Part shown: one piece after another, positions 36,601-51,600 of the stretch
Layout: each line of letters starts with the position of its first letter
How positions within the stretch are numbered: position 1 is the stretch's first letter
NCBI RefSeq assembly: GCF_021869535.1
Contig: NW_026262701.1
Location: 5,719,501 to 5,783,500 of the forward strand
Reading direction: 5' to 3'
Source: Mytilus californianus
Lineage: Eukaryota > Mollusca > Bivalvia > Mytilida > Mytilidae
DNA: 64,000 nucleotides
The notes under the pieces: model-generated
Seen by the model: only the letters and a program-made list of their open reading frames with translations
What the model was told of the DNA's origin: nothing
Database searches by the model: none
Made by a program: the position numbers and the translations under genes

Positions 36601-39600
36601 CTGGAACCCAACAGAGATGCCTTAAACAAAATAGAAACCAGGACAAAGTGGCTACGACAAGTCTGTGATTATCGGCCAGTGGTAGAAAGAATTATTGGAC
36701 ATTTTATGCAGGATGTAGAGAATAGAGAATACCATTATGGGGATCGTTGTCAGAAAGGAATAGAAAATGCTAGGTAGATTAATTCTTCAAGCATCAGTAC
36801 CATAATAGACCAGACAATGATACAAGTACAACAGTACCATCTTGCTCTTGATACAAGAACTAGTATCATCTTGGTTATGATACCAGTAAAAAGTACCATC
36901 TTCATTTTGTTACAAGTAAAAAAGTACCATCTTTATGCTTGTACCCATACAAATGTATCATTTTGATCTTAATAAAAGTACACAAGTACCATATTGATCT
37001 TAATATAAGTACAAAAATATTCTCTTGATCTTCATACCAGTACAAAAGTACAATTTTGATCACCACATCGGTACAAAAATAATCTCTTGATCTTCATACC
37101 AGTACAAAGTACTATTTTGATCTTCATACCAGTACAAAGTACTATTTTGATCTCCATACCAGTACAAAAGAATCATCTTTAACTTGATAAAGTACAAAAA
37201 GTATAGTCTTGATCGTCATACTATTACAAAAGTAACATCTTGATTGTCATACTAAATCACAATTACCATCTTGATCTTTATACAAAAACGTGTCTAAAAA
37301 CTGTGGTTGGTGACCAAAACTGCCATCCAACATTGCATTCGTTGCTACTTTAAAAAAAATTGGGCAAAGCATTTCAATTGTCAATACCATATTTCAAGGT
37401 CTGATTTGCCCCAGGTATCTTGTTCTGTGGTACATGTCATAGACTATGATAAAAGACTAAATGACTTACATTTAAGTCAGTACCAAATTCTTGAGATTTT
37501 GCCATGTTACTATTGAAATCATTAGAGATACAGATCATACAAAAACAACACATGGGATACAACACCTCTCTAAATTGTATCCCTTGACAGTAAAGCTGTA
37601 GCAACACAAACAGTTCACTTCTGATATTTTCTTCATTGTCATCCATGACACACTTTATTAATTAACTACTCTTTGACAAAAAACTTGACAGAATTTAACC
37701 AAACTTGCACAGGTTGTTGCACCTTCTATTTTGATTTTTGATCTGAGTGATTTTTGGTAATTCTGATACCAAAATATTGACTTTGCCATTTCTGCTTGAA
37801 TTTTATGGTGACAGCAGCCAAAATGTATCTTACTTGAATCTCTTAAGTTTTAGTTGCTACAATTATTTTTACCTGTGTGGGTAAAAGTTTATATTTCTTT
37901 CAACATATTTAAATGTATATCGATTCTAATGGATTTTTTCAGATACCAGTGGACCAGGGTGGTTGTAGTGAAGTTATTTATAGAACATGTTTGTACCACA
38001 GATAAAGAGGATGTTGATATCAGAAGATGTATGCCACTTTGGGGTGTGAGTATATATGTATATAATGATTTCTTACCTTCTACTCATTTCTAGGAATATC
38101 ATTGATTAAAAGCAACCATTTGGAGACCCTGTAAATTTCATATGGGGTTAGTAGGCATGGTTTATTTTAATACACGGTTAGTAGTGTTGTTACATCCCTT
38201 TATAAAATCAACACAGTGTTGAGGAAAAATCTGAACATTGCCCCCAGACAACAGATGAAGAATTTATTGATGAACGATTGAAATAAATGCAGAAAACACA
38301 TTTAAATCTAACAAGTTGTTATTGTTGGCATTTGTTTTTGTATAGACCAATGGAAGTAGGTTCTTTATGTTTAAAAGACTTGGATCACTTTGATAGGCCA
38401 CTAGTCTAAATGCCACATGTTAAGATAGTCGGTAAGATAAATTCGTTACAAAGTGTGCTAGTGACCTAATACAATATATATGGGGTCAGTAAAGTTAGAC
38501 CCCATATATATTGTATTAGGTCACTAGCACACAGTGTAAATAATATTAGACAGTTATTGCATGAATATTGTTCTAATAGAATATTTTTAAATTGCACAAG
38601 CTTGTGATTGCAATATATATTCTGCAAGGGATAGTATTCACTAATGTGCATGGGATTACCCTTTTATTGTATAGTTAAGATTGAAAAAAATGTTTAAATT
38701 ATATTCTTGTCACTGATCAAGTTTATAATATAGAGCTATATTTGCACTAGTGCAATTTAACAGAATATTACATGCTTACTTTTCTTACGTCTGTGGGAAA
38801 TACAATAAATAAAATAATTGCATTCTGGAATTATTGGTAAATTATAGATATGGAAATTAGTACAAACCTGAACGTAAGAGATATTGATATAGCTTGTATC
38901 TCATAGTTTATGCATAATGCTTTTTTAATGTTACTGAATATGTTTTTTGTGGGTCAAAATGATTATAAATGAAATTGAAATGTGTTCCACATTGTGGATA
39001 CATTATTATTTATGGGGCGATTAATTGAGTTTATTAGATCTCAAGGATAAAAGGTGAACCTAAAAAGTTAAGTGTTCAAATAAATATAATTTCATTATAG
39101 GCATATAAAGTTTATAACAAAAATCTCTGTATTAAAGCATGTGGATTTTCTGTAATGCGATAGAATATCCCGCAAATGACATGAACGGCCACTCATACTA
39201 TATATGTGAAGAATTGGTCATAACCATGAAATCAAGTGTCCACTAAAATACAACTTTTCCTTTTACCTTAAATAAAAGTAGCAACAGTACTTTAAGATTG
39301 ATATGACTACTTAAATAATAACTAGTAAAGAATGAAATGTTCAAATTGATGTTAATATTATATTTATTTTTAACAGACACTCAGAGAAGGGGCAGACATG
39401 AAAGACTTGAAAAGTCTTGAAAAAGTGGAAAAGTTTATAAAACACTGCAACAAAGATGTTGTGACACAATGTTTTGGGTAAGAATTTATCAAATGTATTT
39501 TTTAACTTTAGATAGCAAAGATGTTTTGAATAATACCAAAAAAAATGTAACAGGAATTAGCAAAGATATTAGACATTGCAACAAACCACACCTACCACTG

Positions 39601-42600
39601 TGCTTTATTATTTGAATAGATCAATTTGGAGTTCCTTTTTATTGTCGAGCCTTTGACTTTTGTCGAAAAAGTGAGACATAGCGATCCTACATTCTGTCGG
39701 CGTCGTTGTCAGCGGCGTCTACAAATATTCATTCTGTGGTTAAAGTTTTTGAAATTTTAATAACTTTCTTAAACTATCCTGGATTTCTACCAAACTTGGA
39801 CAGAAGCTTGTTTATGATCATAAGGTAGTATCCAGAAGTAAATTTTGTAAAAAAAAATATCCCCTGTTTTTCCGTATTTTACTCTTAAATGGACTTAGTT
39901 TTTCTGCCAGGAAACATTACATTCACTCTGTGGTTAAAGTTTTTAAAATTTTAATAACTTTCTCAAAGTATCCTGGATTTCTACCAAACTTGAACAGAAG
40001 CTTGTTTATGATCATAAGATAGTATCCAGAAGTAAATTTAAGAAAAAAAAATTCCTGTTTTTCCGTATTTTACTTATAAATGGACTTAGTTTTTCTGCCA
40101 GGAAACATTACATTCTCTCTGTGGTTAAAGTTTTTAAAATTTTAATAACTTTCTTAAACTATCCTGGATTTGTACCAAACATGGACAGAAGTTTGTACAT
40201 GATCAAAAGCTAGTATCTAGAAGGAAATTTTTATTAAAATTTTGTACTTGTTTATCCATATTTTACTTATGAATGGACTTAGTTTTTCTTCGAGTTAACA
40301 TTACATACAGTCTGCACTTAAATTTTTTAAAACATTTATTAGATTCATAAACGATCCTGGATTTTTACCAAACTTGGACAGAAGCTTCTTACAATAAAAA
40401 AATTTATCGCGAGGAATGTTTTTATTAAATTTTTTCCTAATCTCATTTTTTTGAGCCTGCGATTAACAGCAAAAGTAGGCGAGACACTGGGTTCCGCAGA
40501 ACCCTTACGAATTTTGAATGAATTACACTAGTTGAACAGAGGTAGATTAGCATAAATGACATCATTGAACGATCGACTCTTACTGTGATGTGATAACATA
40601 AGCATTGTAACATTGGAAATATATAGGAAAATTCACAAATGGTGAATATATATAGAATAATGGCATTTTTGTATCAGACTCTAAATTGGAATGGATGGAC
40701 ATGAAAGCGTGATGTTGCTGCACTGTTACATGATGTCATTGCCTAATATTTTCTAGTACATGAATCAGGTCCTGTCCGTGACACAGAAAAATATTAGACT
40801 ATAAGATCAAAGGGAAAATATACAAATTGCTGATAAATTCAAATAGGTGGAGTGGAATGATATAGAAAGAAAATAGATGTAGAAGATACTAAGTCAATAT
40901 AAACTGTCAAAAATCAAAAGACGACAAAAGCACAAACAAGTTAACATAACATTACATGAAATCTGCATTAGTATAAATCAGAGTTTTCAATTTGTTCAGC
41001 CCATGATTATCTTATTGATTCATTTCTGCTATAGTTCTATAAACTATACCATTTTACTTTTCAGCAAACAAACAGACTGTGTCTATTGTGAAATCATAAT
41101 AGATGGAGCACCAGTCAGGCTGCCTTGTAGTCATGTGATGTGTAGAAAATGTTTCCTTGGCAACATCCAACTCAAGGAATATGATTGTCCAGATTGTCAC
41201 AAGAAATTTCCAGAAAACCTGGATCCTGAGAAAACTGATAAAGAGTAAGGTTTACAACTAAAATTATATAGGATTAAATATTGTCCACTATGAAATTATG
41301 TCCGCCAGACACTTTTTCATAGTAAATTGTGTCCACGGACATAATGTTATTATGAAATATCATCCGGATCATATTTACCTATGAAATCGTGTCCACACAT
41401 GTGAAAAATAGTCCTTCAAAGAAAGGACATTATTTCATATGAAAAAGTGTCCTTCATAGTAAGGACAGAATTTCACGTGAAAAAGTGTCCACTCTCAATA
41501 CCTACAAAATGTATACATAGCTTCAGTTCTTTATCCAATTTGAAGTTTTAAAATTAGCAAGGGGGTTTTATCTCTATTAAAATATTGCATGTAAACTGGA
41601 GTATTGATTTCATACAAAATGTGATCATCACCATGTGTAATTAAACATAAATTATACAATAAAACATGTACCAATACACACACAAACAGTAATACATTTG
41701 ATAGAACTTAATATTAACTATGTGAATAATAATACATTTCGATTTACAAAATCATGTAATATTCAAGAATAGAACTCATAAATACTGTTCTTCCTACATT
41801 TGGCCTTTCTTGTTCCATTTTTAGCTCACCTGGCCCAAAGGGCCAAGTGAGCTTTTCTCATCACTTGGCGTCCGTCTTGTTTAAAAAAAGTGTCCAGTGA
41901 CCGGGCCACCCAACCAAGATGGCCACCATGGCTAAAAATAGAACATAGGGGTAAAATGTAGATTTTGGATTATATCTCTGAAACCAAAGCATTTAGAGCA
42001 ATTCTGACATGGGGATAAAATTGTTTATCAGGTCAAGATCTATCTGCCCTGAAATTTTCAGATGAATCGGACAACCCGTTGTTGGGTTGCTGCCCCTGAA
42101 TTGGTAATTTTAAGGAAATTTTGCCGTTTTTGGTTATTATCTTGAATATTATTATAGATAGAGAGAAACTGTAAACAGCAATAATGTTCAGCAAAGTAAG
42201 ATCTACAAATAAGTCAACGTGACCAAAATGGTCAGTTGACCCCTTAAGGAGTTATTGCCCTTTATAGTTAATTTTTAACCATTTTTTGTAAATTTTTGTA
42301 ATCTTTTACAAAAATCTTTTCCTCTGAAACTACTAAGACAAATTTAACCAAACTTGTCCACAATCATTATTAGGGTATCTAGTTTAAAAAATGTGTCTGA
42401 TAACCCCGCCCGCGAACAAATATGGCTGACATGGCTAAAAAATAGTACATAGGGTAAAATGCAGTTTTTGGCTCATATCTCTGAAACCAAAGCATTTAGA
42501 GCAAATCTGACTAGGATAAAATTGTTCATTAGGTCAAGATCTATCTGCCCTGAAACTTTCAGACCAATCAGGCAACAAGTTGTTGGGTTGCTGCCTCTGA

Positions 42601-45600
42601 ATTGGTAATTTTAAGAAAATTTTGCTGCTTTTGGTTATTATCTTGAATATTATTATAGATAGAGAGAAACTGTAAACAGCAATAATGTTCAGCAAAGTAA
42701 GATCTACAAATAAGTCAACATGACCAAAATTGTCAATTGACCCCTTAAGGAGTTATTGCCCTTTATAGTAAATTTTTTACAATTTTCGTAAATTTTTGTA
42801 ATCTTTTACAAAAATCTTTTCCTCTGAAACTACTGGGCCAAATAGAATCAAACTTAGCCACAATCATCATTAGGGAATTCAGTTTTAAAAATTTGCCTAA
42901 TGACCCTGCCTGCCAACAAAGATGGCCGACATGGCAAAAAATAGAACATATGGGGTAAAATGCAAGTTTTGTCTATTATTCTGATAACCGTTATAAAAAG
43001 AGGAAATCTGAAGCAGGTAAAAATGTTCAGAATGTTGAGCTCTACCAATTATCCAAATACGTCAAAACTGTTAGACAATTTCCTGTAGGAGTTATTGCCC
43101 TTAAATGACAAATTTTACCACTTTTTTTCGATTTTTACCTATTATCATATTTTGAAAACTATAAAAGATAGAGAGAAACTTTAAATTGCAAAAATGATCA
43201 GAAGGACAAGTTCTTCAAATAAGTCTTATGGTTGAAATCATCAGTTGACTCCTTATTAGAGTTATTTCCCTTTGAAGCCGATTTGTACAATTATTTTTGA
43301 GTTTTTGTCTTATATCTTAAAACTTATAATAGATAGAAAGAAACTTAAATATACAAAAATGATCAGCAAGACAAAATCTACAATTAAGACAAATGGCAGA
43401 AATTGTCCAATGACTCCTTATCGGAGTTATTGCCCTTTAATTATGATTTTTACTATTTTTTGGGTGTTTTTCCTTGTATGATATTAATTGTAATAGATAG
43501 ATAGAAACTTAAATAATCAAAAATGATAAGCAAGACGAGACCTACTAACAAGTCAAATTTTGCTGATATAATAAGTAGACTGTTACTCTTTATAGGAGTT
43601 TTTTTACCCTCTTTTGTGTTTAGAGCAAAAGCTAAATAAGATCATGAAGATAGAGAGAAACTAAACAGACTTCAATGATCAGCAATATAAGATACAAAAA
43701 AAAAACAGAGATTTTTGTCATTAATTCTATTCTCATCTACAATGTTGGAGAGTGTCCCCTGTTGAATATGCATATAGACCAAGGTGAGCGACACAGGCTC
43801 TTGAGAGCCTCTAGTTGTTTATATCAAATTATAACTGGATCTTAATTGGTTTGTTTTAGTAATAGAAAATTAAATATAGCTAAAACATTTCTGCGACTTG
43901 TTTATTATCTCCCTTTAAAGGACACTTTTTACTGTGAAAAAGTGTCCTCTTATTGAAAATCAACCTTTAAAGGACAGAATTTAAAGTATTTTATCATGAA
44001 ATTGTGTCCGATTGAATGGACACTTTTTCACAGCATCAGGCACATTTAAATATATTATATCAATAATTTACAATGAAGTTGAATCACATCATCTTAAAAT
44101 TAGAACACATGTTCATTATGATGTGAACTTATTAAAATATTTGACCCAGATTTCATGGTTCACTGATCAGTTTAAAGTATTGGTTTAAGGTAGTCTACCA
44201 TGAAGTGGTGTCCAATCAACTTAAAACTTACTTCACATTAGGGTTTTGACCCAGATTTCATGGTTCACTGATCAGTTTAAAGTATTGGTTTAAGGTAGTC
44301 TACCATGAAGTGGTGTCCAATCAACTTAAAACTTATTCACATTAGGGTTTTGACCCAAATTTCATGGTTCACTGATCAGGTTACAGATTTGGTTTAAAGT
44401 AGTCTACCATGGAGTGGTGTCCAATCAACTTAAAACTTAGTTCAAATTAGGGTTTTGACCCAAATTTCATGGTTCACTGATCAGGTTACAGTTTTGGTTT
44501 AAGGTAGTCTACCATGGAGTGGTGTCCAATCAAATTAAAACTTATTTCACATGTTCATTATAATGTGATATTTAAAAAAAATAAAGTGTGTTATTTAGGA
44601 TTTTGACACAGATTTTTGGTTTCGCTGAACATGTAAATGTAATATCTACAAGTATTCTAGTTAATTACCAATAAGATTACTTATACTGATAATTGATGAC
44701 TTCAATATCTGAACATTGTTCCTTGCAAATTTTTTATTTTGTCTAATATCTAAATATGAAAAACTTCCTACTATAAATTGACAATGGTAACATTTTACAA
44801 AAAAATGGTTGGTAATCTAGTTTCTATTTGTCAAATGAGTACTTTTTTATGCAGATTGGAAATGAAGAAATACAATGACTACAGAAGACGCTGTAATAGT
44901 TTCTTTATGGAGGTTGTATCACAGCTCTGTTTTGCTGATGGAACACCACCGTCTAAGGAGGTCATTGATAAACTTCTGTCATATATCACAGGTCATAGTA
45001 AGACAATGAGGACTGAGAGAATTGTGTCAAAAGAATTGACCATATTTGACGATACAATAGACCCTACACCAGTGGTCAGATCCTTTCTGTTACAACAGTT
45101 GATGCAAACCAGGTAAGATTATTGCTATAGTCGACCCCGAGATTGTTGCTTACCCTGAATATATTCATACTTGCCAACTCACATGATATTCGCGTGTAAT
45201 ACACGCTTTTTCAACGGTTAACACGCGATAATTTTGTCACATGGCGTGTACACGCTTTTCGTCACTTTACACGCCATTGCACGCTTTTTCGTTGTTCTGA
45301 TTTTTTGGTTGTTAGTGAGATCGCGATTCACGGGTGTTTTTATTGATAGACGATAAATACCGAGAATTTTGAAGTTATTATTGAGTCGCCATTGTTTATT
45401 TACGATATGGACGAACAACAAAAGCCCTTCACTTCAGGTAAGTTTGTAAGAAGGTTTTAAGATTTTGTGACTTCCTTCTCCCAAATTCACTCTGGGGAAA
45501 TGTCCAGCAGAAAGACATCACTTTCTGGGCCTGTACTGTCGTCTAAAGAGCGGAGTGCTAAGCAAAAACGATACGTGTGTACGTACCAAAAAAGTTGGGA

Positions 45601-48600
45601 GTCCATGTTAAAATGAATCAAAAGAAAGTGATCGAGGGCCGAACAATGCATTGTGCACCCTATGTTACTCTGATATTTATATTTGATCATCTTCAAACAT
45701 TATCAATCATTTGCAATCATAACAACATGTGTGAGAGGATGTAACTATTTGATAAAACATTCAATGGTATTCAAATTATAAAATATTTTTCTTTTTCAGT
45801 TTCAAATCTAGCCAACAGATTTCCACAGGCCATATGGGAAGGGAATATCACAGAACTGTTGGATCAGTTCTCAGAGTACCAGCTGTCTTCTGATGAACTA
45901 CCCAGTTTTGACCAGACAATAGCAACGTATATAATTTGTGGGGAGCAATGGCAGACGTAGATGACATTTTTAATGGCAAAAAAAAACAAAAAAACGTCAT
46001 GACATTCTTTCGAAGCTTGCTATTTAAACGTTAAAGCTATTTTAGTTTTGCCAAAAAACAATTCTGACTGTGAGAGAGCATATTCAATTATAAAGAAATT
46101 TACACTGAATTCAGATCAGAACTCAATGATATATTGTGTGCCTTGTTATCATGTAAATGTAACCAAACTGGCAGTTATTTTGAATATTTGCCTAGTAATG
46201 TTGTTTTGAAAGCAGCAAAAATAGGCCACTGTTGAATGTAATAAAAGTTTACTGTAGAATATTGTTTTTTTTTTTTTTCAATATTAACAAATTTGTATAA
46301 TTTGTGAGTGTTGTTGTCTTTATTGTCGACATATTAATTTTTTTCAAGATGACTGTGAATACCTAGCGTTATCCACTCGTTTTTACCCTACCACACGATC
46401 ACTACTTCAGGTGTTGGTTCACTTATATATTTTTACTTTTTAAAATTTGTATAATGTTCATTTTAAAAAGTCCGCATCTACATCACGCGTTTTCACATGT
46501 CATGTCATGCCATGACATGATTTTTCATTGTCAGAGGTTGGCAAGTATGAATATATTTAGCTGTGAATGGTCTTTTATGCATGTAGTACAATATTTACTT
46601 CATTTCAACCCTGAGATTGTAGCTATACTTAATTGTCCCTCACATGATGCATTGTGGGGAACATAGAAATACCATTTCGTCCATTCGTCCATCTGTCTGT
46701 CCGTCCAGTCTTGTTAGCGCTCTCACATGTACAATTCTTGCCAGATTTTTATAAAACTTATATCACAGAGTTACATCAGCAATGTCTCTGACGAGTTTGA
46801 AAACCAGTGCCAATGAACTATTTTTAAAAGAGTTATGTCCATTGGAAACATTAATTATATGGAAAATTACATGGTTAGTTCTCTCATTTGTACATTTTTT
46901 GCCAGATTTTTATGAAACTTATATTGTAGGTTTATATCAGCAATGTCTTTGAAGAGTACGGTTATCAATGCCGATCAATTATTTTTAAAAGAGTAATGTC
47001 CCTTCGAAACATTAATTATATGGAAAATTGCAATGTGTACAATTCTTGCCAGATTTTTATGAAACTTATATCATAGGTTTATATCAACAATGGCTCGGAC
47101 AAGTACGAAAATCAGTGCCGATCAATTATTTTAAAAGAGTTATGCCCCTTGGAAATGTTAATTATATGGAAAATTGCATTGTGAGAGCTCCCATGTGTAC
47201 AATTCTTGCCAGATTTTTATGAAACTTATATCATAGGCTTATATCAACAATGTCTGGGACAAGTCTGAAAATCAGTGCCCATCAATTATTTTTAAAAGAG
47301 TTAATTATATGGAACAATTCTTGCCAGATTTATATGAAACTTACATCATAGGTATATATCAACATTGTCTCGCACTAGTTCGAAAATCAGTGTCGATCAA
47401 TTATTTTAAAAAGAGTTATGCCCCTTGGAAATGTTCATAATATCAGAAATTGCATTGCATTTTCTCTCAAGCCTTCATTTCTCTAAGATATGTATTAAAA
47501 GTTTTAAAGAAAGAAAAAAAAAGTTTTGTTTTTATTAGTTATTGCCCTTGGACCATGGACAGATAGATGTAAAAATATGTGGAACGTGGGTGACATTGGT
47601 TCTTTTATTGAAAGTAATTTTTTTGCTGTGAATTGTCTGTTATGCATGTATGCATGTGATTCTATATTTAAGAAATAATTCATGCAACCCTAGGGCCGTT
47701 CCATTCAAATTTTATCCAGAGCATTACAAATGATAACAAATATATGGCTTTCATGAATTATTTCGATTCTAATAGGTCAAATACTGTTATTCAATTAAAT
47801 CTGAAGGGAAGATAAATTTGCTGTGAGTGTGGCTGTTCCGTTTTACCCCTGTAAGATAAAGCTAAAATTTGCAATAAATCTATGGCTTGTATCAATTATT
47901 TCTTATACAACCTCTAGAAAAAATGTGTTTCGTTCTTATAATTCTTAACCCAAACATTTTTTTGGGGTGGCTACTATTTACCGTCAAATCCACAGTTGAC
48001 ATGTCGTAACTATGAAGTGAGTCTCCATGTTGAATTGATGAAATCCATGAATATAAGAATAATGCAATAGACAAGCAAATAAACAAAACTTACCTGTAAA
48101 CTCAATTTTGATGCGATTTTATATGAATTTGGAGCGTACATGTATGGAATAATGTTCAGCTTGAGAGTTTTCATTTGTATGATGTCATGTTTTGAAATGA
48201 CGTTAATGTGCCAAAGGCTTTCATGTTATTTCGCAGAATTTTAAATTAATCTAATTTTGTACATGTTCAAAGCTCTGATTCATTAATTATATGTGTTATG
48301 CATTAGAATAAGAATATTTTTCAATTTCAATTTTAGTACAGCACATAGTTTACAGTACATGTGGAATAACAAGTTAAATTGTAACAGCCATTAATAATAT
48401 GTACATCTCTGAGTCTACACCAAGTATAGATATATCAAGAATTTTATCACAGTGTTGTTTACAAAGAGAAAGAAGCACGTCTTATTAGAACTTATATTTA
48501 CTCCCATCGAATGTCACAATCTGAACTTTATAAAATAAAGTCTGTCAGAATTATCACTGTGAGTGTGATATGAAGAACAGCAATAAATGCAGTGTTCTTT

Positions 48601-51600
48601 TGTTATGGATTTGATCAAGGGAATGTAGAGATTTTCATGCCCCATCTAGAGGCATTATGTTTTTCGGTCTGTGAGTCTGTTCGTTCGTTCGTACCGTCTG
48701 TCCCGCTTCAGGTTAACGTTTTTGGTTAAAGTTTTTGGTCAAGGTAGTTTTTGATGAAGTTGAAATTCAATCAACTTGAAACTTAATACACATGTTCCCA
48801 ATGATATGATCTTTCTAATTTTAATGCCAAATTAGAGTTTTGGCCCCAATTTCACGGTACACTGAACATAGAAATTGATAGTGCAAGTGGGGCATCCGTG
48901 TACTCTGGACACATTCTTGGTTTACCATAAATTTATGTTTTAGATCTATGTTGATCTATAGTATGATGTTTCTATTTTCAGTAGTGACCAAGAAATACAG
49001 AATCACTTGTCTGCCTACTTTACCCTTGCCAATGATGTAGTTAAAACATTTGGAGATCCTCATAATTCTGTGGAGCTATGTCTTCTTGTTCTCCAATGTA
49101 TGGAGGTAAGAAAAACCTCTTGAGTTGTTGGTGCAGGTGTTGAAGAACCTGAATTTAAAACATCAAATATTGAATTGTAATTTTTCTAATTATGTGTAGA
49201 GGATAGTCTTAAAATGAATGAATATTTCTCCATTTCATCTTTACATCAATAGAATAATAATTTTCTACATCAATTGTTCGTATTTGGGCAACCAGTTATG
49301 AATATAATCAAGTTTTGTTCATATTGTTCAAACCTGGCATGAGCATGATGAAACTATCTATGTGGAGTGCTTTGATTCAGATGTAACTAAACCCATGACT
49401 TTTTTCATAATAAAGATGTCACTGTTGAAATGTGTAACCAGAGGACCAGTATAAAAAATGACTTTGTCCTAAACAGAAGTGTTTTGTTCATTATTAGGTA
49501 ATAAACAGAAAAGTGTGATAATATATTATTTTTAGAACTGTAACCTAGAATGCCCTTATATGACCTGTCGAAATTGATAGACATGACATAATTCAAAACA
49601 AGAATCATTGATTTTTAGGATTCACTGCATCAACAGTACAAGGGAGAGGAAGAAGTTACCGTAGCAACTCATATGTTGAGAGAGGCAGTTCCATACATTG
49701 TATGTGATAGTGATGTCCTTGATAAGATAGATCATATTGCTAGGGTTCGGTTTTCTTTGACAATAGTGGCAAGGCATATCCACAGATTATATGGAACATC
49801 AAAGAAATCTATGCCTGATGAGAAATTAAGGAGAATGTTTGAGGCGGCTTCTAAACTTTGTGATGAATGTAAATCTCCATGGCCTAGGTAATAAATTATA
49901 AAATTGTTGTGTAAAAAGATTTTTTAAACATTTTACTTTTAAATATATTTTTATGCCCCCTCCCTGGCAGAGGGCATTAAGTTTTACCCTTGTGCGTCTG
50001 TACGTCCCGAAATTGGTTTCCGTTCTCTAACTTAAGTTTGCCTCTACCAAATGTTATGAAACTTATACACAATAGTTATTACCACAAAACACAGATCAAG
50101 TTTGAATTTTGGTGGCGTCACTGTTACTGTTCTAGAGTCACGTCCCTTTGCAAATGGAAAAATTGCTGAATTTTTCGTTTCCGTTCTCTCACTTAAGTTT
50201 GCCTCAATTAAATGTTATGAAACATATACACAATGCTTATTACCACAAAACTCAGATCAAGTACAAATTTGGGTAACGTCACGTTTACAGTTCTTGAGTT
50301 ATGTACCTTTTTAACATTATATGCAAGCGGTGGCATCATCTGTGTCTCATGGACACATTCCCCATTTATTTTTACTGTTTCAAAATATGTTTATAATGTT
50401 TCTTTCACACTTTTCTCTGTTTTTTATCTGCAAGTATTGTAATTATATAATGCTTACAAAAAATATGCTGATTTCTTTTATGATTTTTGTTTTGTTTTTT
50501 GTTGTTGTCCTTTGATTGCTATTTTAATGACGTATATTTTATATCTCCTTTGATTTAAGTATAAATTTAAAAAGACACATCATTATATTGGCATTTGCTG
50601 TCTTTTGATACTAAATTCAGTGAAGATTTTCTTTTATTTAAAGGAGATATTTTGTTAAGCAGTTATGTAGATGTCATGGTATAGACAGTTACCAAACAGT
50701 CATAGCGAACAGTGAAGCAAGTTACCTACGATGGGTCTGTCTACCAGAACTACAGGCAAATGAGGTAAAAATAAATTTGGGTTTTTTTTAAAGTTAACAA
50801 ATAAATATGATTGAATTTGGAAAGGATTTATGAAATACGATGTTACAATAATTTATGACAGTTTTCCATTGCAAATTTATTGGGCTGTTTTAATGACTGA
50901 TACATTTATTTTGATAGGTAAAAGAATGCCATGACAGATATATTGTGATTGGAGATGAGTACAAACAACTAAGAGAAATCATCGTTACCACAATACTCAG
51001 TGAAAACAGTGACAAAATAGACACATTTTTGAAGGTATGATACAATCAGTTAGGCAAGTTGATTATATAGCTAACTTTTTTTGGAAAGGTCCATGTTATT
51101 TAGAACCATCACTTGATGTATGTTGGCATTATCTTATGATATTGTTTTCTGTTGTCATACACTTTAAATAGAATACTTTAATCACAGAGTCAAACTCGCC
51201 CTGAAATGATGTGAATAGGTAAAATTGATGTAAGAATTATAAGTACATGTACTTAGTATATATGTCATTTGGTCTTTTTTGGATAGTTGTCCCATTAGCA
51301 ACCATAACACACCTCCTTATTTTTGTATAATATAGCAAAATGGTGGTAAGTTTGGTACGTATTGTAGTACAAACGTACTATACCTTATGAAAATCAATGC
51401 CTGCATTATTCAAGCAGATGTGAAAGCTGTTTCGAATTCACTTGCAATGGACTGAAAATAGTATATAGAATTTTTACTTTTCATTTAATGTGGAAGGGTT
51501 TTTTGGTCATTGAATTGTGACAAGAACTATTGGTTATGTGCAGAACTTCTGCAGTTTCCATACTATATGTAAGCCGTTCAACTTTGGTAAACACTCATAA

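Noticed and set aside
36795..37290. Exon 23 array as a further splice-site-seeded array
   Set aside because: The 31-bp units start about 20 bases into the intron and contain neither the exon 23 end nor its donor.
45802..45960. Possible extra RNF213 exon after exon 27
   Set aside because: It lies inside the hAT element bounded by TIRs and 8-bp duplications, its protein resembles hAT transposase, and exons 27 and 28 join in phase without it.
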